Positions 32,172 through 40,265 of a stretch of DNA of 64,000 bases are shown here, piece after piece; position 1 is the first letter of the stretch, and each line of letters starts with the position of its first letter. The translations under genes were made by a program, and so were the position numbers. Source of the DNA: Actinomycetota bacterium (GTDB taxonomy: Bacteria > Actinomycetota > Actinomycetes > Actinomycetales > Dermatophilaceae); assembly GCA_020161815.1 (NCBI GenBank), contig JAIUOP010000014.1:17128-81127 (forward strand). Direction: 5' to 3'. The notes beneath the pieces are model-generated. The model was not told where the DNA came from. It worked only from the letters and a program-made list of their open reading frames with translations, and ran no database searches.

Positions 32172-33644
32172 ATGGACCTCCACCCCCTCACCGCCGCCGC
32201 CGCGGGCGCGTATGCCGCCGCGCGGGCTGGTCGTGGACGGTTGGGTTTGGGTGAGGTCCTCGACGCGGTGAGCGCGCTGCAGGCGGCAAGGAATGTCCTG
32301 GATGCCTGTGAAGCAGAGTTGCTGGCGCAGGCCGGCGCCATCGAGCTCCTCCCCGAGGAGGACGGCACCACCCGTGAGGTCCACCACGTGGTGGGGCACC
32401 AGGAGATGGACGCCCCCGAGCTGGTCGCGCCCCGTCTCGGGGTGTCGGTGCACGTGGCCGCCTCCCGCCTGTCTCGGGCGGTGAGCCTGGTGACCCGCAC
32501 CCCGCAACTTCTTGAGGAGATGGCCGCCGGTCGCCTCGACGGGTTCCGCGCCCGCGTCGTCGCTGAAGAGCTCGACGACGCCCCCGCCGCGGTCGCCGCC
32601 ACCGTGGTCGCCGAACTGGTCGCCCGGGCCGAGCAGGTCGGGGGGTGGCGCGAGAGCGCGGGCCCGTTGCGGCGCCGGGCCGCGTCCACCCTCACCCGCG
32701 TTGATGCCTCCCTCGCCCGGGTCCGTGCCGAGCGCGAACGGGCCCGGCGGGGCCTGACCCGGCGCGTGGAGTCCTCCAGCCTGGACGCGTGGGAAGGCTG
32801 CTACCCGGTCGAGGACGCCCGCCGCGCCTGGGACGCCATCGACACCCTCGCCCGCCGCATCCACGCCGACGGCGGCACCGACACCCTCACCCAGGCCCGC
32901 GCCGACGCCCACATGCAACTCCTCCTCGGCCAGGTCACCACCGTCATCCACCTCCACCCCGCCATCGCCGCCCCCACCACCGCGCCGGCATTGCCGTTGA
33001 TCGGTGAGGGTGAGGGAGTGGTCGAGCTCTCCGGGTTCGGCGGCACCGGCTCCTGCACCATCCCCGCGCGCTGGTTGGCCGCCGCGCTCACCGACGGCTC
33101 CGCCGTGCTCGCGGCACCGATCACCTGCCACCCCGACACCGGCGCCGCACTGACCACCCCCACCGGCGAGCCCACCGGCGTCGAAGAGCGCTACCGACCC
33201 AGCACCCGGCTGCGGGCACAGATCGGCCTGCGCGACGCAGGGTGCCGCTTCCCCGGCTGCACCATCGCCTACCGGTTCTGCGACCTCGACCACGTCCGCC
33301 CCTGGCCGACCGGCCCCACCGCCCCCGACAACCTCATCGCACTCTGCCGACGCCACCACCGCCTCAAGCAACGCCCCGGCTGGCGCGTCCACCTCGACCC
33401 CGACGGCACCACCCACTGGTGGGCCCCCGACGGGCAGCACCACACCACCGCACCCATAGACCACCTCGCGACCACCCGCACCCCACTCAACGCCCCGGCC
33501 GGCCCCGAGCAGCCGCCGGCCGAGGAGAAGGGCACGGACCAGCAGCCACCCGAGCAGCAGCCACCCGAGCAGCAAGGGCCCGAGCAGCCGAGCCCACCAG
33601 AGGCGCCCGCGCGCAGCCGGACCGTGGAGTTCGACGACCCCTAA
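32172..33644 (+). CDS. DUF222 / HNH endonuclease (13E12 repeat family)
   Basis: A 490-residue protein: N-terminal DUF222 domain (helical, ~residues 30-330) and a C-terminal HNH nuclease motif in CRFPGCTIAYRFCDLDHVRP with HRLKQRPGW (residues ~355-405). A Pro/Gln-rich tail (EQQPPEQQGPEQ) follows. Start choice: ATGs at 32160 and 32163 are inside the -10, so ATG 32172 (MDLHPLTAAA) is the start of a leaderless mRNA. Expression should follow DNA damage through the upstream LexA box. The stop TAA at 33642-33644 is followed in the same frame by an open 90-codon extension. HNH motif intact; biological role of the family unknown. Confidence 0.9.
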   Translation: MDLHPLTAAAAGAYAAARAGRGRLGLGEVLDAVSALQAARNVLDACEAELLAQAGAIELLPEEDGTTREVHHVVGHQEMDAPELVAPRLGVSVHVAASRLSRAVSLVTRTPQLLEEMAAGRLDGFRARVVAEELDDAPAAVAATVVAELVARAEQVGGWRESAGPLRRRAASTLTRVDASLARVRAERERARRGLTRRVESSSLDAWEGCYPVEDARRAWDAIDTLARRIHADGGTDTLTQARADAHMQLLLGQVTTVIHLHPAIAAPTTAPALPLIGEGEGVVELSGFGGTGSCTIPARWLAAALTDGSAVLAAPITCHPDTGAALTTPTGEPTGVEERYRPSTRLRAQIGLRDAGCRFPGCTIAYRFCDLDHVRPWPTGPTAPDNLIALCRRHHRLKQRPGWRVHLDPDGTTHWWAPDGQHHTTAPIDHLATTRTPLNAPAGPEQPPAEEKGTDQQPPEQQPPEQQGPEQPSPPEAPARSRTVEFDDP

Positions 33645-33917
33645 GGCATCCGCGACCACTCACCCTTGGTCGAGCACTACACCCGCGCCCTCCTCGACCA
33701 CAACGCCCTCGACCGCCCCCTCACCCGCACCGAAGGCACCGCCTGGCACGCCCGCGAACAAGCCGAGCTCCGTGCACTCAACGGCACACCCCTGGTCACG
33801 ATCGCCGGCCTCCCCTTCAGCCGGCGCCGCGTCCACCACCAACTCACCACCCCCGGCTGCCGCACCACCGTCGACATCTGCACCCACCTCCCGGACTGGG
33901 ACGGCCCACCCTTCTGA
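33645..33917 (+). CDS. In-frame ORF directly after the DUF222/HNH stop codon, unknown
   Basis: Right after the TAA at 33642-33644 the same frame stays open for 90 codons, GIRDHSPLVEHYTRALLDH through to a TGA at 33917, with strong C/G third-position bias. No start with a ribosome binding site is evident; the first possible one is TTG at 33666. It may be the lost C-terminus of the HNH protein after a nonsense change (for example TAC to TAA), a small separate protein, or a readthrough extension. No domain recognised. Confidence 0.45.
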   Translation, partial: GIRDHSPLVEHYTRALLDHNALDRPLTRTEGTAWHAREQAELRALNGTPLVTIAGLPFSRRRVHHQLTTPGCRTTVDICTHLPDWDGPPF

Positions 33918-33937
33918 GTCGATCGCATCGGCTCGTG

Positions 33938-33960
33938 CTCCACACGGCGGGACTGTGGAG
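33938..33960. terminator. Small hairpin after the HNH region
   Basis: CTCCACA and TGTGGAG flank a 9-nt loop 20 bp after the stop at 33917. The rest of the 33918-34108 gap holds no gene or recognised site. Confidence 0.4.
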
Positions 33961-34108
33961 CGTCCTGGGACCGAGGCCGAGCACCGCGAGCGGCCGGCTC
34001 AGTGCGCCAATGGGTGCGTGCAGTCCGCGCCGCCGGCGTCAGGTCCGTGACAGGCGGGCGACAGGCCTGGCGCGAAGGCTCCTCCTCATCATCTCCAGGA
34101 GGAAGCCC

Positions 34109-34636
34109 ATGAGCGTCGCCCAGCCCAACAACTCGGCCATTCGATCCCTGCAACCCGGGGAGACCGGCCCTCTGCTCGAGGTCTTCGCAGGGCTTTCGGC
34201 ACGATCCCGGTTGAGCCGGTTCCACACCCCGGTCCCGCGCCTGGGACCGTCGATGGTCACCCACCTGACCGCACACGAGAAGGGCTGGCACGAGGCCTTC
34301 CTGGCCTCGGTCGATGGTCGCCCGGTCGGCATCGGACGATGGATCCGGTATGCCGCCAAGCCCCACCGTGCCGACGTCGCCCTCGAAGTGGTGGACTCGC
34401 ATCAGCGCCGTGGGGTCGGCCGGACCTTGCTGGCGGCTGTCGCCGAGAGCGCTGCCGAGGCGGGGGTGGCCTTCCTCCTCTTCACCGTCAGTCGGGACAA
34501 CACACCGGTCCGGCGCTCTTTGGCGCGCGCGGGAGCGGTGGTCGAACCGCATGAGCCGGAGCAGTTGTGGATCCCGACAGCAGTCCTGCTTGGGTACCTC
34601 ACTGCGACAGGGTCGTGCGCGCTGCGTGCCGGCTGA
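34109..34636 (+). CDS. GNAT-family N-acetyltransferase
   Basis: A 175-residue GNAT protein. The acetyl-CoA-binding motif is HQRRGVGRTLLAAVAE (Q/RxxGxG/A), preceded by ADVALEVVDS and followed by FLLFTVSRDNTPVRRSLARAGA. ATG at 34109 is preceded by AGGAGGAAGCCC, one of the strongest ribosome binding sites in the window. Acceptor unknown. The stop lies 10 nt inside the truncated monooxygenase reading frame. Confidence 0.85.
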   Translation: MSVAQPNNSAIRSLQPGETGPLLEVFAGLSARSRLSRFHTPVPRLGPSMVTHLTAHEKGWHEAFLASVDGRPVGIGRWIRYAAKPHRADVALEVVDSHQRRGVGRTLLAAVAESAAEAGVAFLLFTVSRDNTPVRRSLARAGAVVEPHEPEQLWIPTAVLLGYLTATGSCALRAG

Positions 34637-35261
34637 AGACGTTCACCGTCGGCTCAACTACAACCTCCTCGCAGGCAGCGGCACCGACCGGAGCACGGTC
34701 CGGCTCCGGCTGTCCGAGGCGGCCGGGAGCACCAAGAAGGCCCTCGACACGATGCTCCTTCCGGCCCCCGTCGAGCTGCCCTGCCGCGACAACCGCATGG
34801 CAGGGCTGTGCAGCCGGGCGGTCTCGGTGGCCGACGTCTCCCGCCGGTTCGACGAGCGCCGGGCGACCGCCGACATGCTTCACTGGCTCTGCGGCCCGGT
34901 CGCCCCCGGCCCCGTGCAGAGCTGCACCCGGACCATCCGCGAGCCCGGCACCATCCGGGCCGTCGCCGGGCACATGCACCTGCTCGGGCGGGCCATCACC
35001 GTCGACGTCGCCAAGGGCAGCGCGGCGGCCCGGCGGGTGCTCGACATCGCGAACTGGGACTTCGACGACCAGGGCAGCATCCCCCTCGAGAAGCCCGTGG
35101 AGGTCGCTGCCGGTGACGAGATCACCGTCAGCTGCCGCCACGACCAGTCGCTGCGCGACGTGCTGCCCTCGTTCGCCGGGCAGCGGGAGCGCTACGTCGT
35201 CTGGGGCGAGGGCCCCACCGACGAGATGTGCCTCGGCATCGTCCTGCTGACCCGGCCCTGA
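34626..35261 (+). pseudogene. 5'-truncated copper type II monooxygenase-like protein
   Basis: The readable part (from GTG at 34626) begins VHRRLNYNLLAG and holds GHMHLLGRAITVDV (His-x-Met-type copper site), a LDIANWDFDDQGSIPL segment and VTCSCRHDQ-like TVSCRHDQSL. This is the pattern I associate with the C-terminal domain of peptidylglycine-monooxygenase-like proteins of actinobacteria. The signal peptide and N-terminal copper domain are missing; the preceding gene runs up to this point. I judge it a remnant; a shorter functional form cannot be excluded. Confidence 0.55.
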
Positions 35262-35352
35262 CGCCACGGCCGGGGTTCGCGACGGCCCCTTGGCGGGCAG
35301 GTGGCGGGTCAGTGTCGTGGTGCCGACCGGCCTACCGGGCGAGACTGGGCGG

Positions 35353-35901
35353 GTGAGTCTTCGAGAGCTGCGGACGCAGCGCGGCTGGAGCCAGGAGGAC
35401 CTGGCCGACGCCAGCGGCGTGAGCGTGCGGACCATCCAGCGGATCGAGGGCGGCCGCCCGCCCGGGCGCGCGACGGCGCGCGCCCTGGCGGCCGCCCTGG
35501 AGGTCGACCCCGGGATGCTGACCGGGCCGGGAGCCGAGCCCGCCGCCGACGGCGCCCCGGCGCCGGAGGTGTCCTTCGCCGAGGCGGTGCGCCGCGGGGT
35601 CTCCGGGTGGGGCGACTTCGAGGGCCGCGCGAGCCGGTCGGAGTTCTGGTTCGCGTTCCTCGCCGTCCTGGTCGTCGCGGGAGCCCTGGCCGCACTCGAC
35701 GAACGCCTGGGGGCCGCCGTCCTCGTCCTCTGTACCGTCCCCCTGCTCGCCGTCGGGACGCGGCGGCTGCGCGACGCCGGGCAGAGCCCGTGGTGGCAGC
35801 TCTTCTACCTCGCGCCGATGGGCTTCGTCGTCCCGCTCACGCTGATGGCGATGCGGGGGAGGGCCGAGGGCCCGGTGCCGGTCGACCCGCGCCTCCCATG
35901 A
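35353..35901 (+). CDS. Xre-type HTH protein fused to DUF805 membrane domain
   Basis: A 182-residue protein. The N-terminus (LRELRTQRGWSQEDLADASGVSVRTIQRIEGGRP) is a cro/C1-type helix-turn-helix. The C-terminus is a DUF805 domain starting GWGDFEGRASRSEFWFAFL, with three membrane helices and the final RRLRDAGQSPWWQLFYL motif. GTG at 35353 has GAGACT 6 nt upstream. A membrane-tethered DNA-binding protein is unusual but known for this pairing. Its end overlaps the truncated LOG gene by 65 bp. Confidence 0.85.
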   Translation: MSLRELRTQRGWSQEDLADASGVSVRTIQRIEGGRPPGRATARALAAALEVDPGMLTGPGAEPAADGAPAPEVSFAEAVRRGVSGWGDFEGRASRSEFWFAFLAVLVVAGALAALDERLGAAVLVLCTVPLLAVGTRRLRDAGQSPWWQLFYLAPMGFVVPLTLMAMRGRAEGPVPVDPRLP

Positions 35902-36524
35902 GCACCGCGGCGGCCTCGGACACGTCGTCGACGAGGTGCACCCGCTCGGCCATCGGGCGTCCGGCGGCGAGCGCGGTCAGTGCCGGCCACACCGGGACCG
36001 TCTCGCTCCAGTGCCGGCGCCCCACGAGCACGAGCTGCGGCAGCGGCGCACCGTCCGTCGGCTCGACCCCGTAGTACAACCGGGTCGCGGCCTGGAACAC
36101 CTCCTGCACCGTGTCGGCAGCGCCCTCCAGCACCACGACCCCGGCGATGCACCGGGCGAGCAGGCCGTCCTCGCGGATGGCGTTGGAGAAGAACTTCGCG
36201 ATGCCGTCGCAGAACACGTTCGGCGGTTCGTGGCCGTAGAACCACGTCGGGATGCCGATGCTGCGGGGCGCGGCCCCAGCCGGCGGCACGCCCAGGCGCT
36301 CGCGGACGTCGAGAGCGAGGGCGGCCCAGGCGCGCACGTCGGGCCGGAACGACGGCACCGCAAGGAGCGCCTCGAGGGCGTCGGCGAGGGCGTCGGCGGT
36401 GGGGGCCAGCGCCCCGAGGTTCGCGGCCTCCATCGCGCCCGGGCCACCGCCGGTGGCGACGACCAGCCCGGTGCGGGCCAGGGCGTGACCGAGCGCGGCC
36501 GCGTGCGCGAACCGTGGGTCGGTC
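35837..36524 (-). pseudogene. 5'-truncated LOG-family (Rossmann nucleotide-binding) protein
   Basis: The readable part holds RTGLVVATGGGPGAMEAANLG (the GGGPGxxxE nucleotide/phosphate site) and PTWFYGHEPPN, then VVVLEGAADTVQEVF (PGGxGTxxE equivalent) and a C-terminal RPMAERVHLVDDV. Family members of this length class are about 360 residues; the N-terminal third is missing. The upstream sequence in the same frame (TSRGREAALDLRGSYPL) belongs to a different protein, so this is a fusion junction near 36524. No start codon with a promoter was found. It is probably not expressed as a normal enzyme. Confidence 0.6.
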
Positions 36525-37087
36525 GAGTAGTCGGTCCACGTCAGCGGATATGAGCCACGCAGGTCGAGTGCCGCTTCTCTGCCGCGAGAGGTGCCGCCGG
36601 TGTTGGGCCCCTAGGCGCGAGAGCCCTCCAGAACGGCGCCTTCGCCGAGCCGGAAGGCGTCGGCATTGGTGATCCGGCCGTGGGTGCGTGGCCGCCAGTA
36701 ACTGGCGTCGTTGGTCAGGACAACCACCAGCCCTGTCCACCCTGGCCGATTGAGTGTGAAGCGTTCCACGCGGTGGATGTCCTTGACGACGTCGTAGCCG
36801 CGCAGGTCCGAGGCTCCATGGTTCTTCAGTGCGAAGGATTCGCTGCGATCCGTCCCCGCCCAGAGCCGAGTCATGTACTTCAGTTCGACTGCGACCCCAC
36901 GGTCTCCCGCGGGCGTGATCAGCTCCAGATCGAGACGGACTGCTGGCTCGGGGTGAGTCTCGAGCCGCACCTCCAAGTCTGGCCGTTGCCGCTTGGCCTC
37001 CCACGCGAACGCGAACTGGAAGTCAGCCTCGGAGTGAAAGACGGGTCGAGTTGCAGCCAGGCTCCGAAGCACAGCTCGCGCCGGCAT
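36525..37087 (-). pseudogene. PD-(D/E)xK nuclease-like protein with an internal amber codon
   Basis: ATG at 37087 (or GTG 37072) opens a reading frame with SEADFQFAFAWEAK, RLDLELITPAGDRGVAVELKY (Asp, then E-x-K of the PD-(D/E)xK core) and TNDASYWRPR. It ends at TAG 36611-36613 after EGSRA. The same frame continues GPNTGGTSRGREAALDLRG through TDYS, which looks like the natural C-terminus of this family, so the amber probably replaced a Trp (TGG). At about 36525 it runs into the truncated LOG sequence. The role is unknown; related proteins may be restriction-like. Confidence 0.5.
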
Positions 37088-37295
37088 AGGTCATGACCGA
37101 CGGGTGGTCCACACCCGGGATCGACGGCACGCGCGGCTCGACTCCCGTCGCCACGACGACCTCGTCGAAGCCGCCGTCACGCAGCTGGGCAGCCGTCACC
37201 GGGGATCCCAGGTGCAGCCCCACGCCGGTCACCTCGATACGACGCCGGAAGTAGCGGATCGACTCCGAGAACTCCTCCTTGCCCGGGATGCGACC
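37083..37295 (-). pseudogene. Internal fragment of 2,4-dienoyl-CoA reductase (FadH-like)
   Basis: Only about 70 codons remain: GRIPGKEEFSESIRYFRRR, TGVGLHLGSPVTAAQL and FDEVVVATGVEPRVPSIPG (the second Rossmann region of the flavoprotein part), ending SVMTYAG where the nuclease ORF begins. The left boundary is near 37295, beside the repeats and the ATPase gene. The full enzyme has over 600 residues, so this is a relic. Confidence 0.65.
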
Positions 37296-37332
37296 GCGAT
37301 CAACCGCCAGATAGGGATGTGACCGGAGAAGC

Positions 37333-37421
37333 TGTCTCAAACTCCGCGGCTGGTGTCTCAAAGTCCGCCGCTGGAGCGGCGATCTGTCTCACGCCGTCTC
37401 GTACTCCCGGGTAAGTCTCAA
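37333..37421. repeat. Tandem GTCTCA-containing repeats
   Basis: A 21-bp unit starting TGTCTCAAA and ending GCTGG is repeated head-to-tail at 37333-37353 and 37354-37374 with two mismatches. TGTCTCA recurs at 37385-37391 and AGTCTCAAAA at 37414-37423. They lie between the fadH fragment and the end of the ATPase gene. Such motif clusters are seen at ends of some transposable elements; no transposase is present. Confidence 0.55.
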
Positions 37422-37451
37422 AATCGCTCGCCGTTGACACGCCTGATCTCG

Positions 37452-38666
37452 CTACGTGTGGTCGCGCAGGTACTTGCCGAAGTGGGGCACGGTGAACGCG
37501 ATCTGCCCCCGCTCGCCCGAGAAGATCAGGCCCTTCTTGAGCAGGGCGTCCCGGGCGGGAGAGAGCGACTGCGGCTTCTTGCCCAGTACTCGCGCGACCT
37601 CGGCCGTCGGGACCGCCTCGGGCACCAGGTCCGGCGCGCCACCCGGGTCGCGGGCGGCCAGCCCGGCCCCAACCTCGGCCATCGCCTTGAGGTACTCCCG
37701 CTCCCCCGGCGTCGCCCGCTCGTAGCGTGACCCGAAGAAGCCGACCGCCAGCTCCGACTCGGCCTCCGGGGCGGCCACCGCCACGTCCTCGGCCGTGATG
37801 ACGGTCCCGGTTGCCTTGTCCCACACCGCCTTTCCATAGGCCTGGAGGAAGTAGGGATAGCCGCCGGTCGCCGCATACATCGCCGTCAGGGCCTCCGGCG
37901 CGTATGCCGCACCCTCCTCCTCCGCGGGCACCACCAGTGCCGCGTCGGCCGCCGAGCGATCCAGCCGATCGATCCGCGAATAGCGGAACAGCCTCTCCGA
38001 GTACGACTTCGACGCGGACAGCACGGCCGGCAGGTGGGGCAGGCCGGCGCCGACGATGATGACCGGCAGTCGCGACTGCGAGAGCTCGTGGCACGCGGCG
38101 CACAGCGCGGACACGTCGTCCGGGCCGAGGTCCTGCATCTCGTCGATGAAGACCGCGATCCCTCGACCGGTGTCCGCGGCATACCCACCGACATCGGTGA
38201 GCAGCTCGACGAGGTCGATCTCGATGTCGCCGGAGTCCGCGCGTCCGGGCACAGCGGGGGCGGCGATGCCCGGGTTCCACCGGTCCCGCACCTTGGTCGA
38301 TGCCGAATCCTTCTGGGCGAAGGACTTCACCACTCCGAGGACGTGCTCGTGGCCACCGCCGGCCTGACCGAGCTCGCGCACGGCCTGGTGCAGGGCCGAG
38401 GCCAGGGGCCGGCGCAGCGACTGCTCCGGGCGCGCCTCGAGCTTGCCGGTGCCCCAGCCGGCCCGCACCGCGGCCGAGCGCAGCGCGTTGAGCAGGACGG
38501 TCTTGCCGACTCCGCGCAGGCCGGTGAGCACGATCGAGCGCTCCGGCCGACCCCGGGGCACCCGCTCGAGGACGATGTCGAAGGCGTCGAGCTGCTCGTC
38601 CCGGCCGGCGAGCTCCGGGGGGCGCTGGCCGGCGCCGGGGGCGTACGGGTTCCGGATCGGGTCCAC
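37452..38666 (-). CDS. AAA ATPase with winged-helix C-terminus (archaeal-type COG1672-like)
   Basis: A 404-residue protein: RPPELAGRDEQLDAF, Walker A GLRGVGKT (around residue 50-57), Walker B IAVFIDEMQDL, sensor-1-like LPVIIVGAGLPHLP, and a C-terminal winged-helix (AEVARVLGKKPQSLSPARDALLKKGLI). Related proteins are P-loop NTPases of mobile or defence-type loci with unknown roles. The GTG at 38666 has TAGCCT 6 nt upstream, so it has its own promoter in spite of the debris around it. It lies between the fadH and VWA remnants. Confidence 0.85.
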   Translation of the reverse strand: MDPIRNPYAPGAGQRPPELAGRDEQLDAFDIVLERVPRGRPERSIVLTGLRGVGKTVLLNALRSAAVRAGWGTGKLEARPEQSLRRPLASALHQAVRELGQAGGGHEHVLGVVKSFAQKDSASTKVRDRWNPGIAAPAVPGRADSGDIEIDLVELLTDVGGYAADTGRGIAVFIDEMQDLGPDDVSALCAACHELSQSRLPVIIVGAGLPHLPAVLSASKSYSERLFRYSRIDRLDRSAADAALVVPAEEEGAAYAPEALTAMYAATGGYPYFLQAYGKAVWDKATGTVITAEDVAVAAPEAESELAVGFFGSRYERATPGEREYLKAMAEVGAGLAARDPGGAPDLVPEAVPTAEVARVLGKKPQSLSPARDALLKKGLIFSGERGQIAFTVPHFGKYLRDHT

Positions 38667-38672
38667 GCCGGC

Positions 38673-38678
38673 AGGCTA
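38673..38678 (-). promoter_or_regulatory. Leaderless -10 (TAGCCT) of the AAA ATPase
   Basis: TAGCCT on the minus strand is 6 nt before the GTG at 38666. Confidence 0.5.
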
Positions 38679-38715
38679 TCGCACGATCTACGGCTGTCTA
38701 GGACCAAAGCAATAC

Positions 38716-38745
38716 ATCGGGATAGTCCCCGATCGAAACCGATCG
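38716..38745. promoter_or_regulatory. Two overlapping palindromes upstream of the ATPase
   Basis: ATCGGG-atagtc-CCCGAT (38716-38733) overlaps CGATCG-aaac-CGATCG (38730-38745). They sit about 40 bp upstream of the ATPase -10 and beside the VWA remnant. They could be an operator or an element end; no consensus fits. Confidence 0.35.
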
Positions 38746-38749
38746 TCGC

Positions 38750-39240
38750 CTACTGGTAGGCCCCCGGCGTCACGCTCCACACCGCGTCGGCGAAGAGGCC
38801 GACGATCTGGGTGGGGCCGGTGGCGACGCTGGCGGTGCCGCCGGTCGTGGTCGCGATGCGCGAGAGCACGGCCTGGTCCGGGCCCTCCCCGATGCCCAGC
38901 AGCATGAGCCGGACCGGGGCGGCCGGGTCCTGCGCCGCCTGCAGCTTCGCGACGAGCTCGTCCTCGGATATCCCGCCCGTGGGGTCGTCGTTCTTGCCGT
39001 GTCGTAGAGGCCGGTGTCCCCCTGCAGCAGGGTCGGCAGCCGATCGGTCGCACTCTTCATCGCGGCGGCCTGCGACGCCGGGTCGGTCGCCGAGCCCAGG
39101 ATGGCCATCGGCAGCAGCTCGCGGTAGTCGACGCCGCCGAGCCGCTGGTTGCTCGAGAACACCCACAGGCTGGCCGACGACGTCGGGTTCATCTTCCCCA
39201 GGGCCCCCTGGACCGCCTGGGCGGCCAGCGCGGTGCGGGT
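38750..39240 (-). pseudogene. Remnant of a VWA-domain / substrate-binding surface protein
   Basis: Two frames must be joined: SSASLWVFSSNQRLGGVDYRE through GDTGLYDTA (5' part) and KNDDPTGGISEDELVAKLQ through GVSVTPGAYQ-like WSVTPGAYQ at the stop (3' part). They match a von Willebrand factor A domain of actinobacterial surface proteins, with an internal deletion near 38998 that changes frame. The N-terminal half and signal sequence are gone. It is adjacent to the ATPase gene. Confidence 0.6.
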
Positions 39241-39404
39241 CGCCGGCCGCGGGCACCCGATCCTGCCCCGGCGCGCCGCTCACGGCGTGAAGCACCCGAG
39301 GCCGCTGAGTGTCGACCCACGGGGCCACGCTAGGGCATCGGCCGGTCCGCTTGGCGCGAACCCCGGGCTTCACCCCGTCCGCGGCCCGGACGGGAAGGAC
39401 GTGC

Positions 39405-40265
39405 TCACTTGAGGAACTTGCTCGTCCGACGGTCGGCGAGGGGCTTGCCGCCGGTCTGGCAGGTCGCGCAGTACTGCAGGGAGGAGTCCGCGAAGGACAC
39501 CTCCCGCACGAGGTCCCCGCACTCCGGGCACACCTCACCGGTCCGGCCGTGCACCCGCATGCCGGCGCGCTTGGCGTCCTTGAGCTCGGCCGCCGGCTTC
39601 CCCGACGCCGCCGCGACGGCCTGCGTCAGCGTGACGCGCAACGCGGCATACAGGCGCGCGACGGTCTCCGCGTCCAGGCTGGCCGCGAGCGCGAAGGGCG
39701 AGAGCTTGGCGACGTGGAGGATCTCGTCGGAGTAGGCGTTGCCGATGCCCGCGATGACGCTCTGGTTGCGCAGCAGGCCCTTCACCTGCACCCGTTGTCC
39801 AGCAAGGAGGTCCGCGAACGCCGCCTCGGTGAACGCGTCGGCGAGCGGGTCGGGCCCGAGGGAGACGATGCCGGGCACCTCCGACACGTCGTGGACGATG
39901 TATGCCGCGAGCCGCTTCTTCGTCCCGGCCTCGGTGAGGTCGAAGCCGCTGCCGTCGTCGAGCCTGACCCGCAGGGCGATCGGGGACTTGCCCGGCCGGA
40001 TCACCGTCTGCGGCAGGGCATCGGACCAGCGCAGCCAGCCGGCGCGCGCGAGGTGGAACACCAGGTGCGTGCCGCCACAGTCGATGTCGACGAACTTGCC
40101 GTGCCGGGACACGCCCGTCACCGGGGCACCCAAGAGGGCCTGGGGTGGCGGGTTGAAGGTCTTGAGCACCGAGATCGAGCCCAGCTCGACCCCGACGACG
40201 GCCAGGCCGGCCAGTCGCCCCTGGAGAAAGTCGACCAGGGCCTGGACCTCGGGCAGCTCAGGCAT
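39405..40265 (-). CDS. Fpg/Nei family DNA glycosylase
   Basis: A 286-residue base-excision enzyme. The N-terminus PELPEVQALVDFL gives the catalytic Pro and Glu. GIGNAYSDEILHVAKLSPF is the helix-two-turn-helix, and a C-terminal zinc finger (CPECGDLV then YCATCQTGGKPL, four Cys) ends the protein. It cuts oxidised bases from DNA. ATG at 40265 overlaps the stop of the upstream phosphatase gene by 8 nt, so they are co-translated. The 39241-39404 gap downstream shows no gene. Confidence 0.93.
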   Translation of the reverse strand: MPELPEVQALVDFLQGRLAGLAVVGVELGSISVLKTFNPPPQALLGAPVTGVSRHGKFVDIDCGGTHLVFHLARAGWLRWSDALPQTVIRPGKSPIALRVRLDDGSGFDLTEAGTKKRLAAYIVHDVSEVPGIVSLGPDPLADAFTEAAFADLLAGQRVQVKGLLRNQSVIAGIGNAYSDEILHVAKLSPFALAASLDAETVARLYAALRVTLTQAVAAASGKPAAELKDAKRAGMRVHGRTGEVCPECGDLVREVSFADSSLQYCATCQTGGKPLADRRTSKFLK

